NCBI GenBank assembly: GCA_946902985.2
Contig: OX336389.2
Location: forward strand, 131,289,572-131,353,571
Length of the DNA: 64,000 bases
Source: Meconema thalassinum
Taxonomy: Eukaryota > Arthropoda > Insecta > Orthoptera > Tettigoniidae
Direction: 5' to 3'
The notes under the pieces are model-generated. The model was not told where the DNA came from, did no database searches, and saw only the letters and a list, made by a program, of their open reading frames with translations. The first letter of the stretch is position 1. Each line of letters begins with the position of its first letter. This document shows, piece by piece, positions 1 through 12,000 of this stretch. The position numbers were made by a program, and so were the translations under genes.

Positions 1-1355
1 CCGATCGGTCTGATCAAGTATTTTGTTGAATTAGGAATAAAATGTAGAATTGAAAATACCTAGAATTCAGCTTTCAGCAATGTAAATGGACGTTCAGTTA
101 ACCATACTGGTCACTTCAAGTTTTGGCAAAGTTCAAACGGATTATATACTAGATATTGGTGCTGCATATCTCTGTAGACCGAAGTTTGATTCACACCGCA
201 GACATCGGCCATCCTAAGCGTGGTATAAGATGCGAGTGCACAGTTGCTCTCCTAGGAAAGAGTGTTGTGACCGAAATGCGTGCTGGCGCAAAACATCTCT
301 ATTACAGTTCATTTGACAGACACTTGAAGTGTGTCAGGCTGTCGCCTTTGACTGATGTTCATTTTTCATGATGCGTCCCTGCTCACTGTCTGCCAACGCC
401 AAGAATGCAACACATTGAGAGTGGCAGCTCCCTCGAGCGCTCTCTCCTTAACGTGAGCTTTGTAAACAATGGTCACCAAGAAGCATGAGAAATCAAATAT
501 TCTTACGAGCTAATTTGATATTATGTAAAATTGTTCTTCAGTCGGTCAACACGTATAAGGAATTCCAATCATCCTCAGCGGTTAGTGTTAATATTCTCCG
601 CTCAAATACCTGAAATAAAAGATACACTTACGGGAGTGATATGTTTCGTTTGCTACACGAACATCTTCAGGTCAAGGGTGAATATAGTTATGTTAATAAT
701 ATATGGGCTAGAAGATAGTTAGCTTTACTAACTCATCAATGTTAGTAATTTATATTATTGTTCAGCTTACAAACAGTCGTAACCTGTTGTTATAGACTAG
801 TAATGCAAATGTGCAGTTCTCATTACTGCGAGGGTTTATTAGCTTTAAGCGTTCTGAACTAGATCAGAACTGAATCAAAAACTGTTTGCGAACGTCACAA
901 ACTTATCTGGCTATGGAACGCTGACGTTGATGCGTTGTCTCTACTGGAATCTGGACACGTTTGCGCTTATGCTGATACGTACAGTATATGCTGTATGTTC
1001 TTAGTATCAGTGCGTATTCCTTTGAAACACCACGCTTGAGCTATCTACTGGTGGCTGAATGAACTTTCAAAATACTTGGAATATCAAGTTATGGTGAAAT
1101 ATGAACATTCCGAATAGTCACTTTGCCAGAACCTAACCTCATCGATATTTATGGTTATCCTGAATGTAGCCTAGGTGAGAATATTCGTGGAAATTTTGTT
1201 AGAGGCAATAATTCAGTTGACCATATAATCAAATCTCATTTTAATATATATGATTCCAAATTAATGTAGCCTATAAATCTCACAATTAAACAAATTACGT
1301 TATCTTATGAATTTTTCATTACCTTCTAAAATTTGAAAATGACATGTTTATTTAG
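1..1355. other. No recognisable gene
   Basis: AT-rich DNA with only short open frames and no domain that I recognise. A short phrase near 540 (CAGTCGGTCAACAC) recurs near 6465 and 41280, so part of this stretch is probably old repeat. Confidence 0.5.
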
Positions 1356-1372
1356 TGTTAGTTAGTTAGTTG

Positions 1373-1404
<32 letters not shown>
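1356..1404. repeat. (GTTA)n microsatellite
   Basis: About a dozen GTTA units, followed by a segment (TGTTTTAAGGGGTGGAACAG) that recurs next to a similar TTAG tract near 30300. The microsatellite therefore belongs to a dispersed repeat. Confidence 0.85.
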
Positions 1405-1489
1405 TTGTTGTTTTAAGGGGTGGAACAGCGAGAGCACCGGGTCCTGGCTATTTGGTGTCACCCTTCTAATAACTTATCGTCTTTTTTAA

Positions 1490-3230
1490 TCTATATATAT
1501 AAAAATCAAAATGACTTGATAGTATGTATGTGGGTGTTTGGGTGTGTATGTCTCCTATGCGTTCATACACCACCCATCCGATTGCGCTGAAACTGGGGTG
1601 AGATGTTGATTGCTCTCCAAGGAAGGTTTCTGGCTTAGTAAATCCACTTTACAATAGGCAGCGCACGAGTAGATTCAACAAATGAGCTACGACGCACGAA
1701 GCGTTTCAACAAAGTCCCGAATGCGTTCATATACCATTCGGCCGATAGTGATGAAACTTGGGTGAGATATTGAGTACATTCTAAGGAAGGATTCTGGCTT
1801 AGTATATCCACTTTACAATTGGTAGCGCACGAGTAGATGCAACAAATGTGCGACGACGTGCGAAGCGTTTCAACAAGGTCCCGTATGTGTTCATATACCA
1901 TTCGTACGATAGCAATGAAACTTGGGTGAGATAATGAGTACACTCTAAGGAAGGATTCTAGCTTAGTATATCCACTTTACAATAGGTAGCGCACGAGAAG
2001 ATTCAACAAATGAGCGACGACGCGCACACCGTTTCAACAAAGTCCCGTATGTGTTCATACACCATTCGTCCGATAGCAATGAAACTTGGGTGAGTAAATA
2101 AATTTCACAGTAGATAGCGCACGAGTAGATTCAACAAATGAGTGACGACACGCAAAACGTTTCAAGAAAGTCCCGTATACATTCATATACCATTCGTCCG
2201 ATAGCGATGACGCTTGGGTGAGATATTGAGTACACTCTTAGGAAGGATTCTGGCTTAGCAAATATACTTTACAATAGGTAGCGCACGAGAAGATTCAACA
2301 AATGGGCGACGACGCGCGAAGCGTTTCAAGAAAGTACCGTACGCGTTTATATAGGCCTACCATTCGTCCGATAGCGATGAAACTTGGCTGAGATGTGGTG
2401 CACAGTCCAGGGAAGATTTTTGACTTAGAAAATCCATTGCACAATAGGTAGCGCAGGAGTAGATTCAACTAATGAGCGAAGGCACTCGAATCGCTTCAAC
2501 CAAGTCCCGTATGCGTTCATATAGGCCTACTATTCATCCAATTGCGATGAAACTTGGGTGAGTTGCTGTGCACACTGCAGGGAACTTTTCTGATTGAGTA
2601 AGTCCATTGTATAATGGGTTGCGCACGAGTAGTTTCAACAAATGAGTGACGGCTCACAAACCGTTTCAACAAAGTTCCATCTGCGTTCATATACCAATCA
2701 TCCGATTGTGATGAAACTAGGGTGAGTTGTTGTGCACACTGCAGGGAAGGTTTCTGACTTAGTAAATCCATTGTACAATTGGTAGCGCGCGAGTTGATTC
2801 AACAAATGAGTGACGGCGCGCGAATCGTTTAAACAAAATCTCGTAAGCGTTCATATGCCATTCATCCGATTGCGGTGAATCTTTGATGATTTGTTGTGTA
2901 TACGCCAGGGAAGGTTTTCGACTTAGTAAATCCATTTTACAATAGGTAGTGCACGAGTTGATGCAACAAATGAGTGACGACGCGTGAAGTGTTTCAGCAA
3001 AGTTCCATCTGCGTTCATATACCATTCATCCGATTGCGATTAAGCTTTGGTGAGTTGTTGCGCACTCTCCCACAAATGTTTCATAATCAGTAAATCCATT
3101 TTACGATAGCTTAGAGGCAGTTAACGGAAATTGAAGAAAAAATTGTGTATCCAAAAGCACTTCAAGAAACCAAATTACAATGCCAACACTTTCTTTGATT
3201 GGCATTGCAACGCATGCCGGGTACAGCTTG
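1490..3230 (+). mobile_element. Helitron-like element 1 with internal 165-bp minisatellite
   Basis: The left end is TCTATATATATAAAAATC, preceded by A. The right end has a subterminal hairpin (GGCAT, 8-nt loop, ATGCC near 3201-3218) followed by GGGTACAGCTTG and then T. A 5'-TC start, a short 3' hairpin and an A/T target are Helitron traits; the expected final CTAG appears here as CTTG. The interior is about ten diverged units of about 165 bp. There is no Rep/helicase frame, so the element is non-autonomous. Short open frames across the array are products of the repeat. Confidence 0.65.
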
Positions 3231-5799
3231 TCTATATATATATATAAAAAATCAATTTTACGTGATAGTTTGTCTATCTGTCTGTGGGTATGTATGTCTC
3301 CTATGCGTTCATATACCATTCATCCGATTGCGATAAAACTTGGGTGAGATGTTGAGTACACTCCAAGGAAGGTATCTGACTTAGTAAATCCATTTTACAA
3401 TAGGTAGCGCACGCGTAGATTCAACAAATGAGCGACGATGCGCGAAGCGTTTCAACAAAGTCCCGTATGTGTTCGTATACCATTCGTCCGATAGCGATGA
3501 AACTTGGGTGAGATGTTGTGTACACTTACGTGAAGGTTTCAAAATTAGTGAATACATTTCACAGTGGATAGCGCACGAGTAGATTCAACAAATGAGCGAC
3601 GACACGCAAAGCGTTTCAACAAAGTCCCTTATGCATTCATATACCATTCGTCCGATAGCTATGAAACTTGCGTATAATGTTGTGTACACTTCAGGGATTT
3701 TTTTTGGCTTAGTAAATCCACTTTACAATAGGCAGCGCACGAGTAAATTCAACAAATGAGCTACGACGCGCGAAGCATTTCAACAAAGACACGTATGCGT
3801 TCATATACCATTCGTCCGATAGCGATGAAACTAGGCTGAGATTTTGTGTGCACTCCAGGGAAGGTTTCTGGCTTAGTAAATCCCTTTAAAAATAGGTAGA
3901 GCACGAGTAGAATCATCAAATGAGCGACGACGCGCGAAGCGTTTCAACAAAGTCCCATATAAGGTCATATACCAATCATCCGATAGCGTTGAAACTTGGG
4001 TGAGATGTTGTGTACACTCCAGGGAAGGTTTCTGACTTAGTATATCCATTTTACAATAGGTAGCGCACCAGTAGATTCAACAAATGAGCGATGACACGTG
4101 AAGCGCTTCAACAAAGTCCCGTATAAGGTCATATACCATTCGTCTGATAGTGATAAATGTTTGGTGAATTGTTGTGTACACTCCAGGAAAGGATTCTGGC
4201 TAAGTAAATCCATTTTACAATACGAAGCGCACGTTTAGATTCAACAAATGAGTGACTACGCGCGAAGCGTTTCGACAACGTCCCGTATACGTTCACATAC
4301 CATTCATCCGATTGCGATGAAACTTGGGTGATATGTTGTGTACACTCCAGGGAAGGTTTCTGGCTGAGTACATCCATATTACAATACATAGCGCAAGAGT
4401 AGAATCAACAAATGAGCGATGACACGCGAAGCGTTTCAAAGTCCCGTATGCTTTCATATACCATTCGTCCGATAACTATGAAACTTGGGTGAGATGTTGT
4501 GTACACGACTTGGAAGGTTTCTGGCTTAGTAAATCCACTATACAATATGCAGCGCACATGTAGATTCAACAAATGAGGGACGACGCGCGAAGCGTTTCAA
4601 CAAGGTCATATACCATTCTGCCGTTAGCGGTGAAACTTGTGTGAAATATGGTGGACACTCCAAGGAAGGTTTCTGGCTTAGTAACTAAATTTCACAGTAG
4701 GTAGCACACGAGTAGATTCGACAAATGAACGACGACACGCGGAGCGTTTCAATACAGTCCCCGATGTCTTCATATCCCATTAGTCCGATAGCGATGAAAC
4801 TTGGGTGAGATGTTGTGGACACTTACGTGACGGTTTCTAATTTAGTAAATACATTTTACAGTAGGTAGCGCACGAGTAGATTCAACAAATGAGTGACGAG
4901 GCGCGAATCGTTTAAACAAAATCCGGTATGCGTTCTTATACTATTCATCCAATTGCGATGAAACATTGATCAGTTATTGTGTACCCGCCAGGGAAGGGGA
5001 CTTAGTAAATCCATTTCACAATAAGTAGCGCAAGAGTAGATGCAACAAATGGATGACGACGCGCGAAGCGTTTCAACAAATTCCCCTATTGCGTTCATAT
5101 AACCTTCTTCGATTGCCATGAAACCTTGATGAGTTATTGTGTACACGCCAGGGAAGGGCTTCGACTTAGTAATACATTTCTCAATAGGTAGCGCACGAGT
5201 AGATTCAACAAATGAGTGACAGCGCACGAATCGTTTAAACAAAACCCCGTATACGTGCATATACCATTCATCCGATTGCGATGAAACACTGATGAGTTAT
5301 TGTGTACACGCCAGGGAAGTGTTTCGACTTAGTAAATCCATTTCACAATAGGTAGCGCACGAGTATAAGCAACACATGGGTGACAACGTGCGAAGCGTTT
5401 CAACAAAATCCCCTATGCGTTCATATAACCTTCTTCGATTGTGATGAAACTTTGATGAGTTATTGTGTACACGCCAGGGTAGGGTTTCGACTTAGTAAAT
5501 CCATTTCTCAATAGGTAGCGTACGAGTAGAATCAACAAATGAGTGACAGCGCACGAATCGTTCAAACAAAATCCCGTATACGTTCATATGCCATTTATCC
5601 GATTGCGATGAAACTTTTGAAAGTTGTTGTGCACGCTCCCACTAATGGTTCTAAATTAGAAAATCCATTTTACGATAGCATAGAGACAGTTAACGGAAAT
5701 TGAAAAACATGATGTGTATCCAAAAGCACTTCAAGAAACAGAATTTCAACGCCAACATTTTCTTTGATTGGCATTGCAACGCATGCCGGGTACAGCTTG
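3231..5799 (+). mobile_element. Helitron-like element 2, head-to-tail with element 1
   Basis: It begins TCTATATATATATATAAAA directly after the CTTG end of element 1. It carries about fifteen 165-bp units of the same minisatellite and ends with the same unique tail, hairpin and GGGTACAGCTTG at 5788-5799. Another TC start-like sequence (TCTATATAAATAAAA) follows at 5802 but has no body behind it. Confidence 0.65.
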
Positions 5800-6815
5800 T
5801 ATCTATATAAATAAAACACAACATGCGAATACAGAACGCAGATTCATTTCTTTTGAAGCTATGAAAATGGGATAAAAATGACAGGAAAGAATTAGCTGAT
5901 ACTGGTAAGATTTATTTATCACTTTTTAAAGAAATTCCTGTCACTGACCAAAATATATTGCATGAACGGACGTTAATGTAATGCAACTTCCGAACGAATG
6001 AACTATTCGTAGTGGGAGACGTATTGTTTAATAATATTCAGAAGTTCATCAAGGCAGCTTTTTATCCCTACATAATCATTTACTCTCGAAAACTTGTGTT
6101 TGTGCTTCATTCAGTACATTGTGATTTGTCTGATTGCTCTATATTAAGAAATATTTCTCCTTGGCTTCCATCATAGCAACTGAAATATACTTATCATCTC
6201 TTGCAATCCCAGTTTATGATTATCTTTCATATATTCTGTATTTCAAGTGAATGCAGGGCAAACCTGATAAGTCAGGAAACATCAAGGTGTTTAGCTACAC
6301 TGATATGAGTTTTGTTCTGTTTAATGTAGTAGATGAATAGCGTGTGTAATCGCGATGTCCATTTGGGGACGATATAGTGTATTAAGGGGTTTTACATGTA
6401 TACAAAAACGTAGAAGCTATTTTGTCAGTGTAACATTATTTGAAGCTATTTAACGATTGCTTTCCAGTCGGTCAACACATAAAAGTGAGTCGTTAATATT
6501 AATAAAACATTTCAAATATTTAAAGGAGAACTGAAATTAATTTACCATAAACACACTTAAAAATCATACGCTTCACTACATTAAATGATAAAATTACACA
6601 CTTCACTACATTAAAGAAAAATAATAAATAATTATTAATAATTAGCTAATAATCCACGATGCACTTAAAGTATACACTACACCAGGAGTTCTCAACATAT
6701 GAGAGACTAAGAGCATCACCCCCATGCCGTACTAATACTCGAGCACCATTCCATCGATTATAACAATAATAATAGGCCTAATAGTAATACAAATAATAAT
6801 AATGCAAGAAACGTG
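5800..6815. other. No recognisable gene
   Basis: AT-rich unique-looking sequence. It holds a short direct repeat (ACACTTCACTACATTAA twice near 6565-6615) and a TAATAA-rich tract before 6815. I see no coding domain. Confidence 0.5.
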
Positions 6816-6821
6816 CACCTC
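6816..6821. repeat. Target-site duplication, left copy (CACCTC)
   Basis: Six bases, CACCTC, directly outside the left end of the palindromic element. The same six bases stand directly outside the right end at 22861-22866. Polinton/Maverick integrases characteristically make 6-bp duplications. Confidence 0.8.
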
Positions 6822-6840
6822 AGTAGGATATATAGGCCGA

Positions 6841-6957
6841 AGCTGGGGCAGGGGCTAATGGGCAAGATGGCCGCCGCGCGCAATCACTCTATGTTATTCT
6901 TATGGAGGGGTCAGTCAGAGCTGGGGCAGGGGCTAATGGGCAACATGGCCGCCATGT
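6841..6957 (+). repeat. Subterminal GC-rich direct repeat (left arm)
   Basis: A 35-bp phrase beginning AGCTGGGGCAGGGGCTAATG occurs at 6841 and 6919, 78 bp apart and within 140 bp of the terminus. It is far more GC-rich than the rest of the arm. A position this close to the end suits a terminal-protein, polymerase or integrase binding site, but that role is inference. Confidence 0.7.
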
Positions 6958-7089
6958 CCTGAGACCATGAATGATGTCACAGGGGGAGTTCGGCCGTGTA
7001 GTTGCTAAATGGAATATTTATTATTATTATTATTATTATTAGGTAATTATTAATTGATCATGTATAATCAAGACCAGCCTTATATTGTC

Positions 7090-7247
7090 AACCACTTAGT
7101 GTAGTGACTAGCATTCTTGGAGGTCATTCCTGAGGTTCGAATCCCGGCTCTGCCAAGAAATTTAATTTCTGGTCTCAGGAGTGGAATGGAGTACACTCAG
7201 CCTTGCGAGGCAAAACTGACAGGAGCTGGCTTTTGATTCATACCTCA
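7090..7247 (+). mobile_element. tRNA-derived SINE fragment in left arm
   Basis: Contains a B-box-like GGTTCGAATCCCGGC followed by the CTCTGCCAAGAAATTTAATT and CACTCAGCC...GAGGC core seen in SINEs at 26271, 36416 and 47054. It is truncated at the 3' side, where the TTAGG-like arrays begin. The same fragment is at 22436-22593 in the other arm. Confidence 0.7.
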
Positions 7248-7254
7248 ACAATTC

Positions 7255-7917
7255 TGCCTAACCCAACTTCACCTAACCTAACCTAACCTAACCTATCCTA
7301 ACCTAACTTCAAAGTCAAAGCAAATATGAGAGCAAATGTGAGAGCACACATATTAAACTAAGTTATAACCTAACCTAACTTCACCTAACCTAACCTCACC
7401 TAACCTATCCTAACCTAACCTAACGTAACCTACCTAATTTAAAATTGCAAGCGGAAAAAATTAGCAAAAAGTATGAGAAAAAAATGAGAGCAAATGTAAG
7501 AGCACAAATAATAAACTTAGTTATAACCTAACCACACCTAACCTAACCTAACCTAACCTAACCTAACATAACCTAACTTCAAAGTGAGAGCAAAAATGTA
7601 AGAGCAAATGTGAGAGCACACATAATAAACTAAGTTATAACCTAACCTAACTTCACTTAACCTAACCTCACCTAACCTATCCTAACCTAACCTAACGTAA
7701 CCTTCCTAATTTAAAATTGCAAGCGAAAAAAAAAATTAGCAAAAAGTATGAGAAAAAAGTGAGAGCAAATGTAAGAGCACAAATAATAAACTTAGTTATA
7801 ACCTAACCACACCTAACCTAACCTAACATAACCAAACTTCAAAGTGAGAGCAAAAATGTAAGAGCAAATAAGAGAGCACAAATAATAAACTTAGTTATAA
7901 CCTAACCTAACCTAACC
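7255..7917 (-). repeat. TTAGG-type (CCTAA)n arrays, left arm
   Basis: Several short blocks of CCTAA/CCTAAC repeats with a 5-bp period, separated by a spacer rich in GTGAGAGCAAA and AATAATAAACT. Blocks plus spacer recur at about 270 bp, about three times. TTAGG is the ancestral insect telomere repeat. Here the TTAGG strand reads towards the element terminus. Confidence 0.8.
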
Positions 7918-7924
7918 CACAGAA

Positions 7925-8100
7925 ACCTCATTTAAAGATTTTATATTTTAACATTTTAGATTTTTGATTTTTTTCATTTTACATTTTTTAAATGTTACAT
8001 TTTACATTTTTGATTTTTTTGTATTTTAGATGTTATTTTTTTGTAGATTTTACATTTTAAATTTAAGATTTTTTCATTTTAGATTTTACATTTTCCGAAA
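7925..8100. repeat. AT-rich TTTTACATTTT block (left arm)
   Basis: Degenerate short repeats of the form TTTTACATTTTT/TTTTAGATTTT. No coding signal. Mirrored at about 21583-21758. Confidence 0.7.
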
Positions 8101-8274
8101 AGAGTAAACTACAAGGCTACATACCTAACGTCACCAAACCTAACTTTACCAAACCTAACTTAAGCTAATCCAAAGGCTAATGCTCACACACAAAGTATAT
8201 AAGGGCACATGCAACTATCCTTAGGCCAGTCTTATAGGCTACTGTACAACATGATCACTACCCCAACCGGTTTT

Positions 8275-8700
8275 TTTTTCTTTATTTTGTTGTTTACACA
8301 TTTGTCAATTTTCCAATTTCCCATTTTTAGTTTTTTTTTAAATGGCAGTTTAAAGTTTTTTAATTTCATAATATGGAAACATGGAATTTGCATTTTGTTG
8401 TTTACATATTTGTCAATTTTCCAATTTCCCATTATCAGTATTTTCAAAATGTCAGTTGTTAGTTGTTCAATTTCATAATATGGAAACATGGATTTTGCAT
8501 TTTGTTGTTTACACATTTGTCAATTTTCCAATTTCCCATTTTCAGTTTTTTTAATGTCAATTTTAAGTTTTTTAAATTTCATGATATGGAAACATGGATT
8601 TTGCATTTTGTTGTTTACACATTTGTCAATTTACCAAATTCCCATTTACAGTTTTTAAAATTTTAGTTCAATGTTTTTTCTATTTTGTCAATATGGAAAC
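8275..8700 (+). repeat. 107-bp tandem repeat, four units (left arm)
   Basis: The phrase ACACATTTGTCAATTTTCCA or a close variant starts at about 8297, 8403, 8511 and 8617, giving a period of about 107 bp. Each unit also holds ATATGGAAACATGGATTTTG. Short frames on both strands are by-products. The array is downstream of polB. Mirrored at about 20983-21408. Confidence 0.85.
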
Positions 8701-9032
8701 ATAGATTTTCCAATTTGTGTGTTTTACATGTTCATTTTGCATTAGGAGTGGAGAGAGGTGGGTAGTAATTAAAAATGTACAAGCAGTGTCCATACAATAT
8801 TTTTTATTTTAAATACATGTACACTATTTACACTTAAATACACTTTATATATAGTCTATTTTTTGTTATAAATTGTACAGTTGTTTTTATTTTGTTTTCT
8901 ATTTTATTTATTTTTGATTATGAATACTATTTTTTTTATTTTTGTAGTGCCATGGTTTTATTTCCTAAATTGTTTTGTTTTATGTATTTGCTAGTTGCAG
9001 GCAGAAGATTTTGATATTCATAACTTAACTCT

Positions 9033-12000
9033 TTAAGCATGGTTAATGATTGAGTAATGACCATAGGCATGTGTACCTATACCATCAGCATCAATCACTC
9101 TTTTATCATCACCAGGACACAAAGCAATTTTGTTTAGCCTTATAGATGATATGTCATGTTGTTTAGAAGCGATAATGTTCATGGGTATTCTTTTTACATT
9201 GTTTTTCATGACACAATCCTTATAATCTTGAAAGCTTATACAATTTTTGACAACACCTCTGCTAATACCTTTAATCTTTTTGATTTCTTTACCATTTATG
9301 TCTAAAGCATACATTTTAGCTCTAAGTCCAACAAATGCTTTTATAATTTGTCCACAAGCCTCGTCTTTAAATTTCCCCAACGTTTTCTTGTTTGATGTAG
9401 AGTAACATATGTGATTAGTAGGATAATCTGATGTGTCCAGGTGTTGTAGGAAATCCAACTTGTCTTGATATACATCTGGGGTGTTAACCAAATATATGAA
9501 CGAGTCAGTATCCATATACATGAGTTTAAGATTGTCCATGCCATAATAGGGTAGCAGGACATCATAGTGGTGGGAATACATGAGAGTTTTTGAAATATCC
9601 AGTATACACATTCCAATATATATAGGCTTATTGAATACAATGTTACGCTTAGCCATGTGGAAAGCAGCTAGGTTGGGACCATAAATTGTTCTGTCGATGA
9701 ATGTTGGTTTAGCTATTAGCTTTTCTGCCTTTTTGCTGTCAGTCACAAGACGTATGTCTATTCTTTTACGGATATTTTCCATTGTTTTCCCAAAAATGGC
9801 ATTGTTGAATAATTTGTACAGATTTTTCTGAAAATCATTTCTGGCTTGTTTTCGAAGGTTGTTATTAAAATCAACGTATGCCTTTAACCAAGGTCTTTGT
9901 TTAAACTTTAACACACGATGAATTTTTATCAATTTTATTCCATGATCTAAAGCCTGTTTTAATGCCATGTAGTGAACAACATATCGCCTTCGATTTCCAA
10001 GATGAGGAATTAGTTTTTTCAGAGACGAATCCTTAGGTTGTGTACACTCTGGTAGGAAAGGTAAATCGTTGTGTAGATCATGAAGGTCAGATGGGTAATC
10101 AACATCAACGTCTAGAATGTATCCCACAGGATCGTCGTTCTTTAGTTTTTCTAGATCAACAGTATCTGGAGAAACCCACTGAAATCCACCATAAGGAAGG
10201 GAGTGGCACATAGCCCACCCGTATTGGTTGTTGGCATCATCATAGGTAATAAACTGCGATGGTTTCTCAGAATCATAGGTTTCCATGTATTTATTGTTAG
10301 CTTCAGCATACCGATGAGACACCTGGCATATGCCTCCACGTATTCCAGACTCGATTAAAAGAATCTGATCGTAATCCTGTAGCAATTCCAGTTCAATGCC
10401 TGGGTAAAGGAGCATTGCCTCGAAACTTAAACCAGGCGAAGTAAAGAAGTGTGCAGCATCCACTCGGTGTGTTTCTAGTGTTTTGTTTCTAAACGTTTCA
10501 AAGCTGTCTGCAAGAAGGAGTACATCTGAACTTAGGTAGAGGTCACTATATTCCCCTAGAGTTTTAATGTTGAACTGTTTCCAGACATTTTTGGCATGTT
10601 CATAGTCTTCTTGACTAACATTTTCTTGACTTAATTTGTTAAAGAATGCCTCTTTTGGAGGTAAACACGTTTCACTTAACTTTTCCCATGAGTCAATGTA
10701 GTCATAACAAAATACCCCTTTACGAGTCATGAGCATTGCATTTTCTTTTCCAAAGTACTTGTCTGTTTCAGGGTATGATGTTAAGTTGGAAACTAAGTTT
10801 TCCAAACTACTCGGCATTAACCGAAACGTGTCCACAAATCTAAGCTTAACATTTCCTACATATTTGGTGAAGGAAATGTATTTTTCCTTGGAGTTAGCGA
10901 TAACATCCACTCTCTCAGTAGTACATCCTAATTGCTTTACAATGAAATTTGCGTCGTAGCCACTCATATTATGTAGAAATACAGGAACGGGGTTACGTGT
11001 TTTACACCTCAAATTACAGTTATTGTGAGCACTTCCACGGTATTCCCCTGTAATATGGCAATGGTCTCGAACTTTCCAATCCTCTTTGGTATACGGTTTT
11101 TGACACAAATAACAGGTTTCAGAACATTGGAACTCTGCTTCTTGATCCTCAGTTAAAGCCTTTGGAACATTTAAGCTGTAAAGGCGATCAATTTCATTAG
11201 CTATTGAAATCAAACAGTCCATAAACTTTTCTGCAGCGTCAGGTCCACGATAAATAAGAGGTTGGCTTGGAAGGTTTGTCTTTATGTGTTCCACAGCAGG
11301 TGAGGGTTTAACGTATATACCAAAGCTCATAGGAACATGACTCTGGTATGGCACTGTATAACTTGCTTCAGGATTGGGTAGACATGTTTGATAGGGTAAC
11401 AGTATACTTTCAAAATCAGCATAGATAACGTAAGGTATTCTCAGCATTTTTTCCACGTTTAAAAATTTGACAATGGGGTTTTTAATAGGCATTTCAACCC
11501 TAGCAATGTCATGCTGGACGCACAAAGCTCTATGTTCTTTCAATTTTTCTATTCCTTGTTGACCATATCGATTATCGAAGTGAGTAAAACACCGTTTACA
11601 CGTATATATCTTATGTCCATGGTGAGTAATCTGATGTCCTACTAGTTTATCAAAATCTTTGATAAAGACGTAGTGGTTCTGGCCGGATGATGAACTTAGC
11701 AGAAGGAGGTCGCGATGGTCTTGCAGCTCTTGATCCACAACCTTTAGAGGGAACAATTTGTTGTCTTGTTCCAATCCAAATACATTAATGGATATATTGT
11801 TGGCTTTTTCAAATTTGGGAATGTCAGCTAGCGATGTAGGAAATGATATTACTGAAAAATCATACTTGTTTTCCAGATCCTTGTATTTACTAACGCGTTT
11901 AGCATCAGTTTTAACCAGTTTTGCTAAAATGGCATACATAAAACACCTCTCGTCCTTAAAGTTTTGAGGATTAATGCAGGCTTTTCTTGCTTGTATAGCT

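Noticed and set aside
8209..8666. Several 60-95-codon frames on both strands near the arm ends
   Set aside because: All fall in the 107-bp AT-rich tandem repeat. They are preserved only because the arms are identical.
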